Source of the DNA: Phytoseiulus persimilis
Lineage: Eukaryota > Arthropoda > Arachnida > Mesostigmata > Phytoseiidae
Reading direction: 5' to 3'
Assembly: GCA_037576195.1 (NCBI GenBank)
Contig: CM075101.1
Location: 53,816,001-53,880,000 of the forward strand
DNA: 64,000 nt
Shown here: positions 1 to 10,768 of the stretch, piece after piece
How positions within the stretch are numbered: the first letter of the stretch is position 1
Layout: every line of letters starts with the position of its first letter
Made by a program: the position numbers and the translations under genes
The notes under the pieces: generated by a model
The model's input: the letters and a program-made list of their open reading frames with translations, nothing else
Told to the model about the DNA's origin: nothing
The model's database searches: none

Positions 1-1
1 C

Positions 2-2696
2 GTGGGCGACGGTGACCACTTATCCAACTCATCGAGAATCCATCGCCTCTCAAAGGCCTCCCCGACTTTTCCTTCGACGGTAGGTTCGCGCGGAGGATTC
101 TGTCATGAAACGCATAGACTGCATCGATTATGCCTGCACTCATTCCACTGGCACGGTGTTCCTCCTCTTTCAGTCGGAGGCGCCTCCACAGAACTCTGAA
201 AACGAGACCGTAATTCGAGATCTTTTCGAGCGTGACAATATTGCTGGAAATGCGGCTCCATCAGCGAAGCATCTCAAAACCTTGAAGGAGTTTTTCGGGC
301 TATCGTCTTTCAGGGAGGCGCAATGGAAGGTGATGCCGAGATTTCCGGTTCTTGCTCAGAATTCTACTGTGCTCCTCGGATCCGATCCGAATTCTGCCCA
401 GTTGAAACGAGCGCCTCCGATCGCACTTCTAACCGTTCTTTCCTCCCGCTTATAGATCATATGCTCCATTCTGACTGATCGGAAGGATAACATTGTAGTG
501 ATGGCCACAGGAAGCGGGAAATCACTTTGTTATCAATACCCCGCCGTTTACTTGAAGCAATTGGCCATAGTGATATCGCCCCTTATATCGTTGATGGAAG
601 ATCAAGTCGGTAAACTGGCAACGTTCGGCGTGTCGGCGGCTTTTCTAGGCTCCTCTCAGAAGGAATCAGCGAAGATCAGAGAACAGCTGTTCAATGGAAC
701 TCATAGGCTGCTTTATGTGACTCCGGAGTTCGTGAGCGAGAATATGTCGTTTCTGGAGGATCTCAATCAGTCTGTTGGTATATGTCTGATCGCAATCGAC
801 GAAGCACATTGCGTTTCTCAATGGGGCCACGATTTCCGGCCTGTGTATCGAACTCTTGGTCGGCTCCGTTCACGAGTCAGGACCGTACCGATCGTGGCAT
901 TGACGGCCACAGCAACCGCGAAAATAAGGGAAGATATTGAAGCATCATTGGTTTTGAGAGATGCTTGCATCACTGTGACTTCATTCGACAGACCGAATCT
1001 GTACCTGTCCGTTCGCCCGAAAACAACTCCGGATCGAGATCTGGCCTTGACAGTTAGCCCCGGGGAGGTGACGATCATCTACTGCCAAACACGGGACGAA
1101 ACTGAGCAGCTCTGCTTACTGCTACGCAAACAGAAGCTCTCGGCTCTCGCGTATCATGCCGGTATGTCCACGGGGAAACGAAAAGAGATCCACGAAGCTT
1201 TTATCAATGGAAGCAACCAGATCATTGTCGCGACGATAGCCTTCGGCATGGGAATAGACAAGGCCAATGTCAGAAAAGTTATCCATTATGGCTCCCCAGA
1301 AAATCTGGAAAGCTACTACCAAGCAATCGGTCGCGCTGGTAGAGACGGTGGAGGGTCGGTTTGCATCGCATTTTGGGAGAAGAATGACTTCCAGTTCTAT
1401 CGGAGGTGTCTGCAGGATGTCAATGACGATGGACATCTTCAACATAGGCACGATATGTTAACGAAGATGAAGAACTATCTTGAAAGCGGGGAATGCCGTC
1501 GAAGACTCCTGATCTCTCATTTTAGCGAAGACGAGGGCCGGCTCATCACGGTGAGGGCGAAGTGCTGTGACAACTGCGACGCGGAACTACGAAAAAACGC
1601 ATTCACAGATCGGAAAAAAGACGCGGGCCAACTCGATCTCAGTGAAAATTCTCGCCTGTTTTTGAATGCAGTGAGGAACCTCAAAAACTCGTATGGTTTG
1701 AGGATGATCGCAAAGTACCTCACAGGCAGCGAAGATGTTAAAATGAATGAATATCTGAAATCCGGACGTTATTATGGTTCGGGCAAAGGCTACACTCAGG
1801 AGTACTGGAGAGCCTTGGGGAATCTTTTGACAACCCAAGGTTTCTTGGAGGAAATCACGAAAAAGTCCCATGTCAGGAGATCTCATTTCACGAGCGTATA
1901 CACGATATTAGCAGTGACCGAGAAAGGAGAGGAATGGCTGAGGGATGGCAGAAAATTCATGATGATCCCATCGAAGGAGTTCAGAGCGGTCGAAGACAAG
2001 AGAAATGGAAGAGAGGCACCGGATATCGAACCTGCAGCCACTTTTTTGTTGGAGAAGCGAGTCGCTGACACCATGTCAGTGGTGTCAGATCCAAAACACA
2101 AACTCCTGTACGATGAGCTCGTTGCACTGCGGAATGAAATCGCGAATGATAACGAGCTCCCTGCCTGTAGCGTTTTTGATAACAAAACGTTGTCTCTCAT
2201 GGCAGAGAAATGCCCTCAGACCTTGGAAAACCTGAAACTTTTGCCTGCTATCTCGGCGCGCAGAGCAGATGCCTACGGGACGCAAATCGTGGAGAAAATT
2301 CGAGAATTTTGCAAGAAAAATGAGGTGGCTAGCTTCGATGCTACGAAGAAACTCCTAAACCTCCAAGATCTACCTGGAAAAGTTCCTCAAGACGCTGTCG
2401 AAACTTACATTCTGTTCATGCGCGAAGGAAGGAGCATATCCGAAATTTCTCAACGTTTGGCTGTACAAGAATCGGTCGTCCTAGGGCATTTGACAACTTG
2501 TATGTCTAGAGGAGTTTCTATTGATTTTGGAAGGCTCGGCTATGATCGAGATAAATGTTACCTTGTCAGAGAAGTCCTGGAGAAAACTGGTGCGAGTGCA
2601 ACCATAGGCAAAATAAAGAAGAATCTCGCCGTCGATATGGAATGGGGCGAGATATCTCTGTATCGTGCGTACCTGAATGGAGGCTTTCCCGTTTGA
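2..2696 (+). CDS. WRN: WRN-like RecQ DNA helicase, 5' partial
   Basis: Exons 2-79 (open at the left edge), 174-329 and 456-2696; all junctions are phase 0 with GT..AG borders and a strong pyrimidine tract before 174. About 824 residues are visible. The product is an ATP-dependent 3'-5' helicase acting on forks, recombination intermediates and G-quadruplexes in the nucleus. The sequence shows a Walker A loop (ATGSGKS, about residues 95-101), a DEAH box followed by a CVSQWGHDFRP stretch, the GRAGRDG motif VI, the RecQ-C zinc cysteines (CRRR...CCDNC), an HRDC domain (LYDELVALRNEIA...) and a C-terminal helix-turn-helix module (EISQRLAVQESVVLGHL). HRDC plus this module is the WRN layout. Any N-terminal exonuclease would lie left of the window. 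A 52-base intron (2665-2716) could replace the last residues and extend the protein to the TAA at 2938, which overlaps AATAAA at 2937. Confidence 0.9.
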
Positions 2697-3054
2697 GGAA
2701 GAATCTCCGACTTCAGGGAAGATGATCACTCCAGGACCGGAACGATCCAGCAGCGGAATAACTCCCCATTACGTGGGCTCCTCGAAGCTGGAGGATTTCA
2801 GTTCTGCGCGAGACCGTCGGTACGACGGGGTGAGCTTCCAGAAGAATCGAGGCACATCAAACAGATTGCTCACGAGGTTGACGGGTCAGCAGCGGAAGAA
2901 ACTCACCAAGGATGCCACTGGCTCTATACAAGTCGAATAAAAACCTCAAGGGAGAATGTTTCTCTCAGCGACCGTTTTATCATTTCATAACATAAGATCT
3001 AGAATTCTTCCTTCGCATGCTCGGAATAGAGCGTTATGGGAGGTACTCGCAGAA
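2697..3054. other. WRN 3' end and convergent spacer
   Basis: An open frame runs from 2677 to 2940 and is rich in Ser, Arg and Lys. It may be an alternative last exon of the helicase reached through the possible 52-base intron 2665-2716. AATAAA at 2937-2942 is a plausible poly(A) signal. The remainder up to the SDHD stop codon shows nothing further. Confidence 0.4.
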
Positions 3055-3777
3055 CTATAGCTTCCAGAACATACGAACAGCATTAGCCAGCCCGACATCC
3101 GTGAAGTTGAAGTACATCAAACCGCCAAGAGTTGCAAAGGTTAGAGCGTACACTGTCCCCATAGCGACCTGGAAGGTAGAGTCGATTTCAGAGTAGACTC
3201 GAGAGCACGAAAGTCTGATATTCCTTTCGGCATCGTCGATCACATATCAAACTGTCAAACCTTGGGGAGAACGTTGCCGACAACTCGTGCGCGCACATAA
3301 TCAACAGCAATTGCCTCCATTCCCCAATGTATGTGCGCGGTCAAGGTCAGGGACAGCAGGAAATCCGTCGCCGGGTTTGGCATGCAGAGAGCCAGAGGCG
3401 TAACTCCAACCAGGGCTGCGAATAAAGAGTCGGCTTGAGATCTCGGAAGTAGGCGGATGAGAAACATTTGTCTGAGAGGCTACTGATCTTCGAGCAACTA
3501 AGGAATACGCGAGATCCCAGTTTCATTATGAGTTCCGACAACTGCGTGACTCCAACACTGATCTGTCTTTAGTAGGATCCAGGTATGCGAACCAGGGTTC
3601 GCGATGGGATTCCAAGGAATACACACCGGCAGAAACGGCCCGCTCCGCTGTCCACAAGGGGGTGTAATTTTCAGTGCTGGATTCGCGTTTGGCTAATATC
3701 GCTCCACACTCTCGCGGCTTCAGCATAGACGTTCGGAGCAGAGCTGCCCTCGGCATGGCGCGGATGAGGAGACTCAT
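3055..3777 (-). CDS. SDHD: Succinate dehydrogenase cytochrome b small subunit (CybS), mitochondrial
   Basis: Three minus-strand exons, 3777-3627, 3415-3261 and 3168-3055, give 139 residues; splice phases agree (phase 1, then 0). The protein is the small membrane anchor of respiratory complex II, holding heme b and the ubiquinone site in the inner mitochondrial membrane. Visible hallmarks are WTAERAVSA at the first helix, LTAHIHWGMEAIAVDYV (heme/quinone region, like animal LTLHGHWG...TDYV), and the C-terminal signature YFNFTDVGLANAVRMFWKL, close to the vertebrate ending. The start at 3777 leaves an Arg-rich, mitochondrial-targeting-like N-terminus (MSLLIRAMPRAALLRTS). The open frame upstream to 4110 is probably read-through 5' UTR. 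It lies tail to tail with the helicase gene. Confidence 0.95.
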
Positions 3778-4312
3778 CTTCTGTGAGGGATGTGACACCG
3801 AATTTCGACACTGAAATTTCCACAGAGTGTTGTTTATTTCTCTTGTACGGTGACCTCCGAAGATGCTGTCGAGCAGGACACGGCGAGTTTGTAGTCGATG
3901 ACTGGGTTTTGCGAAGCCCGGCGAAGCGGTCGATACGTCACAAGAGGATTGGCTAGGATGACTTCGAACTTCACGCGTCCCAAATGGGGCTGATGGTCCA
4001 GTCGCTCGCAGATATGTCGGGGTACTCAGTCTACAATGAGTCGCTCGCAGGGGTGCGACTTCGATCCCTCTGAATTCGTTGGGTACACGCCGCGAAAACT
4101 CCACTAGCACGGCGGTCTCACTCAGTCATCAACATTATCTCCTCAGCCACAGCAGCAACCGACAGGACAGCGTGGGTAACATGAAGGGCGGAAACGAAGG
4201 GGAGGCGGAACAGATGTCCCCGAAATAACCGTTCTCAATTTATGAACGAAATTCGACGCTCTGTGGTGGCTGTGTTTTCTCTCTATTCAATCGGTTAGAT
4301 GTGCAACGCGAC

Positions 4313-4774
4313 TCACTGCCCATTCCCATACTGTACTGAGCGTACTAGTTCGGACACTTCGGTTTTCCGCCGTTCGGGGCGCGGAGGGGCGACATTCTTT
4401 GAATGTTCTCGGTCATTGAGCCCGTAGTGTGGATTCCACGTGGATGCAGCTGCCAATCCAGCATAAGAGTTCTTGATTCGCGAGACGGCCAAAATTGCGA
4501 GGTGTCCCATAGCGTGTCCGCTTCCCCTGCCAGTTATTAGAGTACGTCTCCTGACCCTATGTCATACCCGGGAATATGTGCCCAGAGCCCTGACTCTGCC
4601 GTCCCTGCTCCAAGCGATTATTCTGGTGGAGTGAGTTGAGCCCTCCCAGCAGTCCAGGAAGGTGCAATAGTCGTCGAGCGACAGCGGTCCACATAGGACT
4701 CGGACTAGGACATAGGACTCGACGTTTCCGAGGGCAAAGCGCTAACTGTGGATAGAGGGAAATCGCGGCACCGA
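4313..4774 (-). CDS. Unrecognised small gene, at least two exons
   Basis: Not recognised. A terminal exon (4526-4313) ends with Q-Y-G-N-G-Q-stop and contains GHAMGHLAILAVSRIKNSYAG and ASTWNPHYG. It joins in phase to an upstream exon from about 4759 to 4568 whose open frame reads ...DDYCTFLDCWEGSTHSTRI...ALGTYSR. The intron (4567-4527) would be only 41 bases, but has a GTATGA donor, a CTAAT branch-like sequence and an AG acceptor. The acceptor before 4759 (TATCCACAGTTAG) is plausible. A further coding-like stretch (EFLRIIIWDNRVRADPART) at about 4840-4960 may be another exon. The gene lies on the same strand between SDHD and RAB5IF, in a compact three-gene run. Function unknown; exon borders are tentative. 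Confidence 0.45.
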
Positions 4775-5032
4775 ATATTCTTCGGCACAGCATCCAAGAT
4801 TGACCGTAGCAGTGGTACGATTTGTCAATAGGTTTTATTCCTCTCTTCGGTTCAACATGACTATCTGGTCTGGAGATTTGGCCTGGAAGCTCTCGGCCCG
4901 ACCGTTCGTCCTTGCCGGGTCTGCTCGAACTCGATTATCCCAGATAATGATCCTGAGGAATTCCCTCCTTGTCTCGTGACGGGGCTGTCATCTTCGCCGA
5001 TGATACGCATCCATACTATCTTCCTTCAGCCA

Positions 5033-5734
5033 CTACAGTAGAGAGTCATTGGCGTGTACTCCTGTGTAGACGATAATCCAAGTCACGAGGAAACCAGCGA
5101 ATGTTGTCATGAACCCTTCTTTCGCGAATTCCCAGTTATCACCGAACTCCGACTCATCGACTTGTTGGAAGTATGACGCGTAGATGTACACGAATGCTGT
5201 ATTAACCATACAAAATCTGAAAAGGAACCGGCTCTCGAAACAGTCTGAAGGTATTCAATACATTTGATTGACTTCTGCACTCGGGGAGAAGCTTCACAGA
5301 ACAACTTACAGAGCAATGCCCAATATTCCTTTCAGTGGTAAGAAGCCCCATATGATTCCAATTATTATAGCGATCAGCTGACGCAGCCAATAAATTACGT
5401 CCAGGAACTCATCCTGCGGAAATGGAGATTCATCGCTTTAACAGTGCTGTCAGACAGTGCCCGTCAGCCAATCAGAGGTATTGTCAGTCAAAATAGGATT
5501 TGCGGATCCATTTCTTTGCACGTCGGTTCGATTGAATTCTATGAGTCCTCAGTGGTGATTAGCAAACACGGATCGGGGTGGCCCCTGGCTCTCCATCGAC
5601 GATGAATGAAGCTCCGTTCGCCTGGGCCTCTAGAAATTCACCTTGTCCGGCCACTCCGAACGCGATGTGAAAATCCTCTGATACAAAGGAGGTAGCTTTC
5701 CTTTCCTGAGAGCGCCGTTACGCTTCGCGTTCAT
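5033..5734 (-). CDS. RAB5IF: RAB5IF-like (Rab5-interacting factor / C20orf24) membrane protein
   Basis: Exons 5734-5642, 5413-5310 and 5216-5033 encode 126 residues, close to the human length of about 129; all phases agree. The family comprises small ER membrane proteins linked to Rab5, and more recently described as a partner in multipass membrane protein insertion. The sequence shows SEWPDK then DEFLDVIYWLRQLIAIIIG, the GFLPLKGILGIALFCMVNTAF hairpin, YFQQVDESEFGDNWEFAKEG and a final helix FAGFLVTWIIVYTG, matching the human order block by block. The start ATG at 5734 is followed by a short basic N-terminus. The divergent plus-strand open frame begins only about 34 bases away, so the two genes probably share a promoter. 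Confidence 0.9.
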
Positions 5735-5767
5735 AGTAGCATTCATTCTACAGAAAACACCTGAATA

Positions 5768-6199
5768 TTGAGAAGAACAGTTCTTGAGACAACGATTTCT
5801 TCAAATATTTACCGGCATCCCATTTCACCCAGTTCCAAGTCACTTAAAATAACGCGTCAGCTAGAGTATGATCAGGAGCTCATGCTTGAAATGCTCGAAA
5901 CTGCTGCAAAGCTGAAGCCAACGACAGGAATTTCGACTCACCTCCCCGCCCTCAAGAGAACAGAACGCACTATTTCAGAATCACAGCCAACTCCAGAATC
6001 TTCGATATTTCCTCGTCGCATGCCAGACGACGGAAGAACCCGGCTTAAAAGTCGGACGAGCTCCTCTCCTGAATCACGTGTCGGAGAGAGATCCTTCGGC
6101 CGCGCAACATCTGAACGTCCAGAGGCTGCTGTGATGCGGCTGACTCAATTTTTCATCCAGAGCTACGAAGTTGGCAGAATCACGGTGAGCGAACGCTGA
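5768..6199 (+). CDS. Hypothetical Ser-rich open frame, possible 5' exon of the MBIP gene
   Basis: A 143-codon open frame, Ser/Arg/Glu rich, with a helical segment (LEYDQELMLEMLETAAKLK) and a more hydrophobic end (MRLTQFFIQSYEVGRIT). A good donor (ACG|GTGAGC at 6185) is in phase 0, so it could be an upstream exon of the gene that follows. No acceptor in matching phase with a clear pyrimidine tract is visible before 6241; ATGGAG|ACT at 6301 would fit the frame but is weak. No family recognised. It could be a separate gene or an untranslated leader. Confidence 0.3.
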   Translation: MRRTVLETTISSNIYRHPISPSSKSLKITRQLEYDQELMLEMLETAAKLKPTTGISTHLPALKRTERTISESQPTPESSIFPRRMPDDGRTRLKSRTSSSPESRVGERSFGRATSERPEAAVMRLTQFFIQSYEVGRITVSER

Positions 6200-6240
6200 T
6201 AGATATGGATTGAACTTTCTCCCTTCTTGCCCTCGGTGGA

Positions 6241-7036
6241 ATGAAATTCGACGACTCCGGAGCCGTTCCCTCGGAATCGCGATCGCAAACTCCAATGGAG
6301 ACTACCCTGAAGCTGATTAGTGGTTTACTTGACGACCTCCGCGATGCTGGAATCCTGGAATATGTGTTCGTGAGTCCAAGGTCAGCTTCGCGAGTCAATG
6401 CTGAGGAAGTCGAGGCGGCGATTCAGGCATTCGCCTCAAATCTCAAATCCACGCTCGAAGAGAAGCCTCTAGGTGAGTACGGAAGATCGGAGATCAGTTC
6501 GCCATCTGTTCCGAGCGATCACTCGAAGTCTCTTCGAGATAATCTCTTTGCTGTTTCAGATAAAGGGAATATACAGATAAAGGCGGCTAGTCGAGAAATT
6601 TTGGAAAAGAGGATCGATGCCTTTCTTCAGCGTAAGAGCGAAGAGCGCCAAAAACTCACATATCGCGTTCAAGATGGTGAATGCTCGAGAACGTTACCCG
6701 CTAGGTATGTTCGATCATGACGTCAGTTACACCGAAGGGGTGCAATACTTCTGCTCTGCTCTCCACGATGATTCTTATGCTCCGGATCTCCTCCATCGCA
6801 GATACAGTAAAATCCGCGTCGAGTATGCTCATAACGAAGCGGGTCCATCTGCACACGGAGCGAAATCCATAATCGCTCCCGAGGATCGTGGGATTGAGAC
6901 CCGGGTTTCGACTGTCGAAAAGCATCTCGGCCTCGAAGCAGCTCATACGACAAACCTGCTTCTTAGGATGAAAAGCATCGAGGATCGCTTATTGTACCTG
7001 GAATCCGTTTCTCCCGAGTATCAAAGCTTGAAATGA
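6241..7036 (+). CDS. MBIP: MAP3K12-binding inhibitory protein 1-like (ATAC complex subunit)
   Basis: Exons 6241-6472, 6560-6704 and 6802-7036. Intron 6473-6559 has a GTGAGT donor and a TTTCAG acceptor; intron 6705-6801 runs from GTATGT to CGCAG; phases agree. The result is about 203 residues, shorter than the human protein (about 340). MBIP is a scaffold subunit of the ATAC histone acetyltransferase complex and inhibits the kinase MAP3K12. Supporting blocks are NIQIKAASREILEKRIDAF (human VQIKAGKAEIDRRISAF), ECSRTLPAR, and the C-terminal coiled coil IETRVSTVEKHLGLE...LLRMKSIEDRLLYLESVSPEYQ, which carries the family's ...LEGISPEY signature. The start may be 6241 or the in-frame ATG at 6295. AATAAA lies at about 7074. 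A coding-like patch at 7368-7530 (YKCIERRVDSMKEILTIRIA) resembles the family's last helix but cannot be joined in phase. Confidence 0.8.
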
Positions 7037-9435
7037 GCCATATGGGCAACACTGAGATCTGTTTCCCGCTTCAATAAATAGATTACGGGGCGTCTGATGA
7101 GTTGGGGTTTTCGATCTTCAAAGCCAGAATTTTTTTCATCAGCCAACAATATCAGGGAAAGCTCCTAGAACTCGACATTGCCTCCGCGCAGAGCCATGAG
7201 CACACATTTATAATGACGCGGCTCGCCGCTCATGGCAACGAATGCTCCCGGGCTATTCCATACTTATGGCGTACTCCCGCGGGGGGGGGGAAGCAACGGG
7301 AGATGTTCCATAACGTCAGTGAGAACTCCGCATTTCCTCCAGTTCACACTGTAATGGAAGGTTTTAGAGGCCTACAAATGCATCGAGCGTCGTGTCGACA
7401 GCATGAAAGAGATCCTCACAATCCGAATTGCGAATCCGGCCAGCCTGGACCTCTCGAATCCAACCCCGGATCCGAGACTGGCATGCGGATTCGCGCGGGG
7501 TCGGTCGACCGAATCACTTTGCTGAGAAGATTCAGGACAAGTTCCTGTGGGCTTTTTCCTGCAATATTTTCTTGGCCGAACCCAAGCCGAACTAACCTGC
7601 CATCTTCTCGCAGCCAACGGGAGCGAAGGGAGCAGACCAAACAACGTGTCTGGTATGGAATGCGCACCGTCTAGAATGGAGAATGCTCGAAAGTCATACT
7701 CCGAGGCAACGAGCCCTACCTGACGCGATCGGAACGGAGGACCAAGAGACGGAAGCCTCCTCGTAGAGCGAACACCACACAAAAAAAACCTTCCCGTTCA
7801 CAGATCACATTCCTTTGTTCTTTCATAGCATTAGGACTCCCTTCCTCCTTCTCAGATCCTTCGCTGTTCATTCGGGGTTAGGTCCTAGTCGGTGCACGAA
7901 TAGCGCGTAGAATAGCTGCTTTTAGTTAGAGAAGTCGGGGAACATCATCAGGAACTCCCGCCTATTTTAGCTTTCAGCTCAACGTAGTGAGGAAAGGAGA
8001 AGTATGCTACAGTACGAGAGCTTGCCGCCCTTGCAGTGCACCGCTGACATAGGGCTTCCTTCTGCTTCATGACAACAGTCCTCGGTTGGCTTGACTAAAA
8101 TGATTGTGGACTCTTGTCCGATGTTGAACACAAGACGACGGAGTGAAGCTGCCAAGTACGTCGCTCCGACGCAGTCTCGCCTGACAGTGACGTATCCGAG
8201 AACTAAGGGCACGAAAGTCTCTGGGTAGCTTGAGAGCGACAATGATGATGATTGGTGACTCTAGTGCCGGGACGGCCACACGCACGGTTTTTCCTCGTGA
8301 GACCTCCGTTCTTGGATGCTCCTGAGTGGAGTATCTGTATCACGTAATCCCAGTCTGATTGAAATGACCATTCACATCGACGATGAGACTGAGCCTGCTA
8401 GAAGTTTCCTACTCTGACGTTGTGGTTCACCTAGAATTCCGATCGCTCCACCGGCGACACCATTTTTTGTTTCCGAGGCGGGAAGGGATGAAAGGCATAT
8501 TTTTTCGATGTCGTAATTGAAAACGCCTCCATACAACGGGAGATGGAATGATGTCCAGGCTGAAGTCTCCGGCCTGTTGATGCTCTGACTTCGAAACAAG
8601 CTTTGTCGACCATAACTGAGATCGCTTTCCGGTAGCGAGCATTCTTCGTATCCAGGATCCTTCTCTCCGAACTGGCAAAGAATCCAGTTTCGGCCACTTG
8701 GTTTGGAAACTCTCCGATCTAGGGGCACTGATTCAAATACCTCGAGGAGTATTCATGAAGTCGGAAGGCAAGATTCTGATTCAGATGAGTTCACAGACTT
8801 GGCTGGTTCAGCTGGTTCAATCCGGATTGGTATCGTCGAATCCGAATCTTGCCCATCTCTGTTGATTACATACCTGATAGATCCCTTCCTCGCAGCGACT
8901 TCTTCTGGGAATCTGGTGTCACGTTCAAGTCAGAGTGTGCGAATGCGAGCGTGTCCGGTTCTAGACTCAGCGGTCATATAAACCCATAATTTCATGAGGA
9001 TATCAACAAGATCCTCCCACTAGCATATCGTGTGAAGCCGATATCTTTCCGTGGGTGTGGTGAGCGGTCAAAGGAGCCCTGGCTGTGGAAGAATCCCTAG
9101 GTGTCTACGCGTTCCGAGCGTCCTCCAGCGGTCTGCTCCTATGTCGCGATCACTTCTCTTCACAGTATCCCGGAATTTCGCGAAATCGCGGCTTTAGCGA
9201 GATAACTCCAATCCTCAGAGCCGCAGCAATCTCCAGTGAGCCCCGATACCGAGTCTTTACAGCTGTCTTCGCAGAGAACGTTTCCACGCAGAGATATATC
9301 GTTGAGAAATGCAGCGGTATCAGTGGAGTCTTCTGGTATGGAGCGATTGTACTCCGCCGTGACTCCGATACAAAACTGCGACCCTGACAATGAAGCTTCG
9401 AGGCTCCGTTTCGATCCATCATCAGAAGCTATGGC
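7037..9435. other. Long region without an assignable gene
   Basis: Contains a G run at about 7270-7280, and coding-like minus-strand patches at 8242-7979 (YPETFVPLVLGYVTVRRDC) and 8728-8372 that I cannot place in a family or connect by convincing splice sites. The patch at 7368-7530 (+) is described under MBIP. No RNA gene or transposon end was recognised. Confidence 0.3.
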
Positions 9436-9861
9436 TTACCGCAGGATATCTCCCATTTTCCCTCGGAGTGAGAATTCGTCGCTCTGGGCTCCTCGCAGGA
9501 ACGTGTGAAGGTGGGTGGATTCGTGGAGCTTGATTCGACGCTTGACCGTATTGCGCGACTTGAGAATCTCCTCCACCTCTTGAGTCGATCGCTCTCCGAG
9601 AAGTTTTTGAGAAGCCCGTACCATGCAGTTCTTCATGGAACCTCCCCCGATACCGCTAGGTTTCTTGATTTCAGCGATTTGGGAAGCTGTCAGATACGAT
9701 GCCCTCAGAAATGGCTCATCTCTTGCGGTCATATTCGACAGAGGTGTATTTTGGTGTTTCAGTTCGTCTCGGCGTCTCTGTTTGAATTCCAGTGGCTTCT
9801 CTACCGAGTCGACTCGGGATGCTTCTTGAGTTCCTGAGGCTCGACGCATCCGCTTGAACAT
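9436..9861 (-). pseudogene. hAT transposase fragment (ZBED5/SCAND3-like)
   Basis: The minus-strand frame contains EPFLRASYLTASQIAEIKKP, then KNCMVRASQKLLGERS and LKSRNTVKRRI. This matches the order found in domesticated and active hAT transposases of the ZBED5/SCAND3 group (ASY.ias.IA..kKP.., ...M...LGE...., .SnNTVkRRI), and parallels the better preserved copy at 19.3-20.9 kb. The frame then closes before the catalytic DDE part, which is not recognisable downstream. No inverted terminal repeats were found around it, so it is read as a decayed fragment. Confidence 0.55.
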
Positions 9862-10634
9862 GGAGTCAGCTGAAGCTTATTGGGATTGGGCTCACTGTCG
9901 ATGCGCTTTGAGATAACTATCATCGCACTTTCGCGGTCGGCCCTCTCTGAGTCTCATTCACGGTTGAGTTTTGAGGGGGGAGGGGGGGTTCACCTTCGTC
10001 AGACAGCTCTTGAGTTTCAAAAATCTGAACAGTTCTGAGAATCGTTGGAGCTCGTCGAGGCTCACCCTGGTTTTGTGAATGATCCCTGGTCTAACTGGTT
10101 TGGCAATTACAGGGCCCAGTTCCCGAACGCCACAACTCCGAAATTACCGATTCTGAGATTGTTGCAAAATATCGCACGCTTCGATCCATGGTCGAATATC
10201 GCCTCGTCTGAAAATTCTTCCAGCAAACGGAAATCGGTTCGAGATTCAAAACGGGCCATCTCGATGTCAGTCCCGAACGGCCCATCTCCATTCGAATACA
10301 AGAATGTGCCGATCAGTACAACATGAATGTGCAGTGGAGTGCCGAGTGGACCGCTCGGCAGGGGTCATGATCGCTGCGACCAACAACAGCTCGGAAGAGT
10401 CGCGAGAAGTCAGAGTGCTTCATTCTATGCAGGACTCAAAGATGCGTCTTTTGAAGATTCCTCGATCGGGATCTGACAGAAATACAGCTCAGGAAACCAC
10501 CAGAATGTTTCAGCTTGAAGATCAGCCCGCTATGTCAACCCATTTCGAGGGATCAGCTCGATTCCTCTCGTTCATGGAGGAGATTCCAGAAAACTGCGAG
10601 AGAAACACCGGGACAAAGGTTCGCAAACTCGGAG
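9862..10634. other. Intergenic, low-complexity tracts
   Basis: Holds a G-rich tract at about 9976-9988 and several short open frames on both strands without family resemblance. I see no supported gene. Confidence 0.3.
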
Positions 10635-10768
10635 AAGTATGGTCAGATTGGTCTCGGAATCATCCCTCCTTGTCTCGAAAAGTATGGTCAGAATTGTCCC
10701 GGAATAGCCCCCCAGATTCGGAGAAGTATGGCCAGATTCGTCTCGGAATCACCCCTCCGATCGATGCA
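10635..10768. repeat. Minisatellite, about three 45-base units
   Basis: Three imperfect tandem copies start at 10635, 10680 and 10724, each opening with AAGTATGG(T/C)CAGA and containing (T)CTCGGAAT or CCCGGAAT followed by CCCC/CCCT. Units are 44-45 bases. Because 45 is a multiple of three, the array is open in a plus frame across the units, but there is no other sign of coding. Confidence 0.75.

Noticed and set aside
3778-4110. In-frame N-terminal extension of SDHD (about 111 residues)
   Set aside because: Not present in the family, low-complexity Arg/Ser composition, and the internal ATG at 3777 gives a normal targeting sequence and length.
7102-7674. 190-codon plus frame
   Set aside because: It runs through a G homopolymer with no domain or splice partner; a different frame in the same place looks more protein-like.
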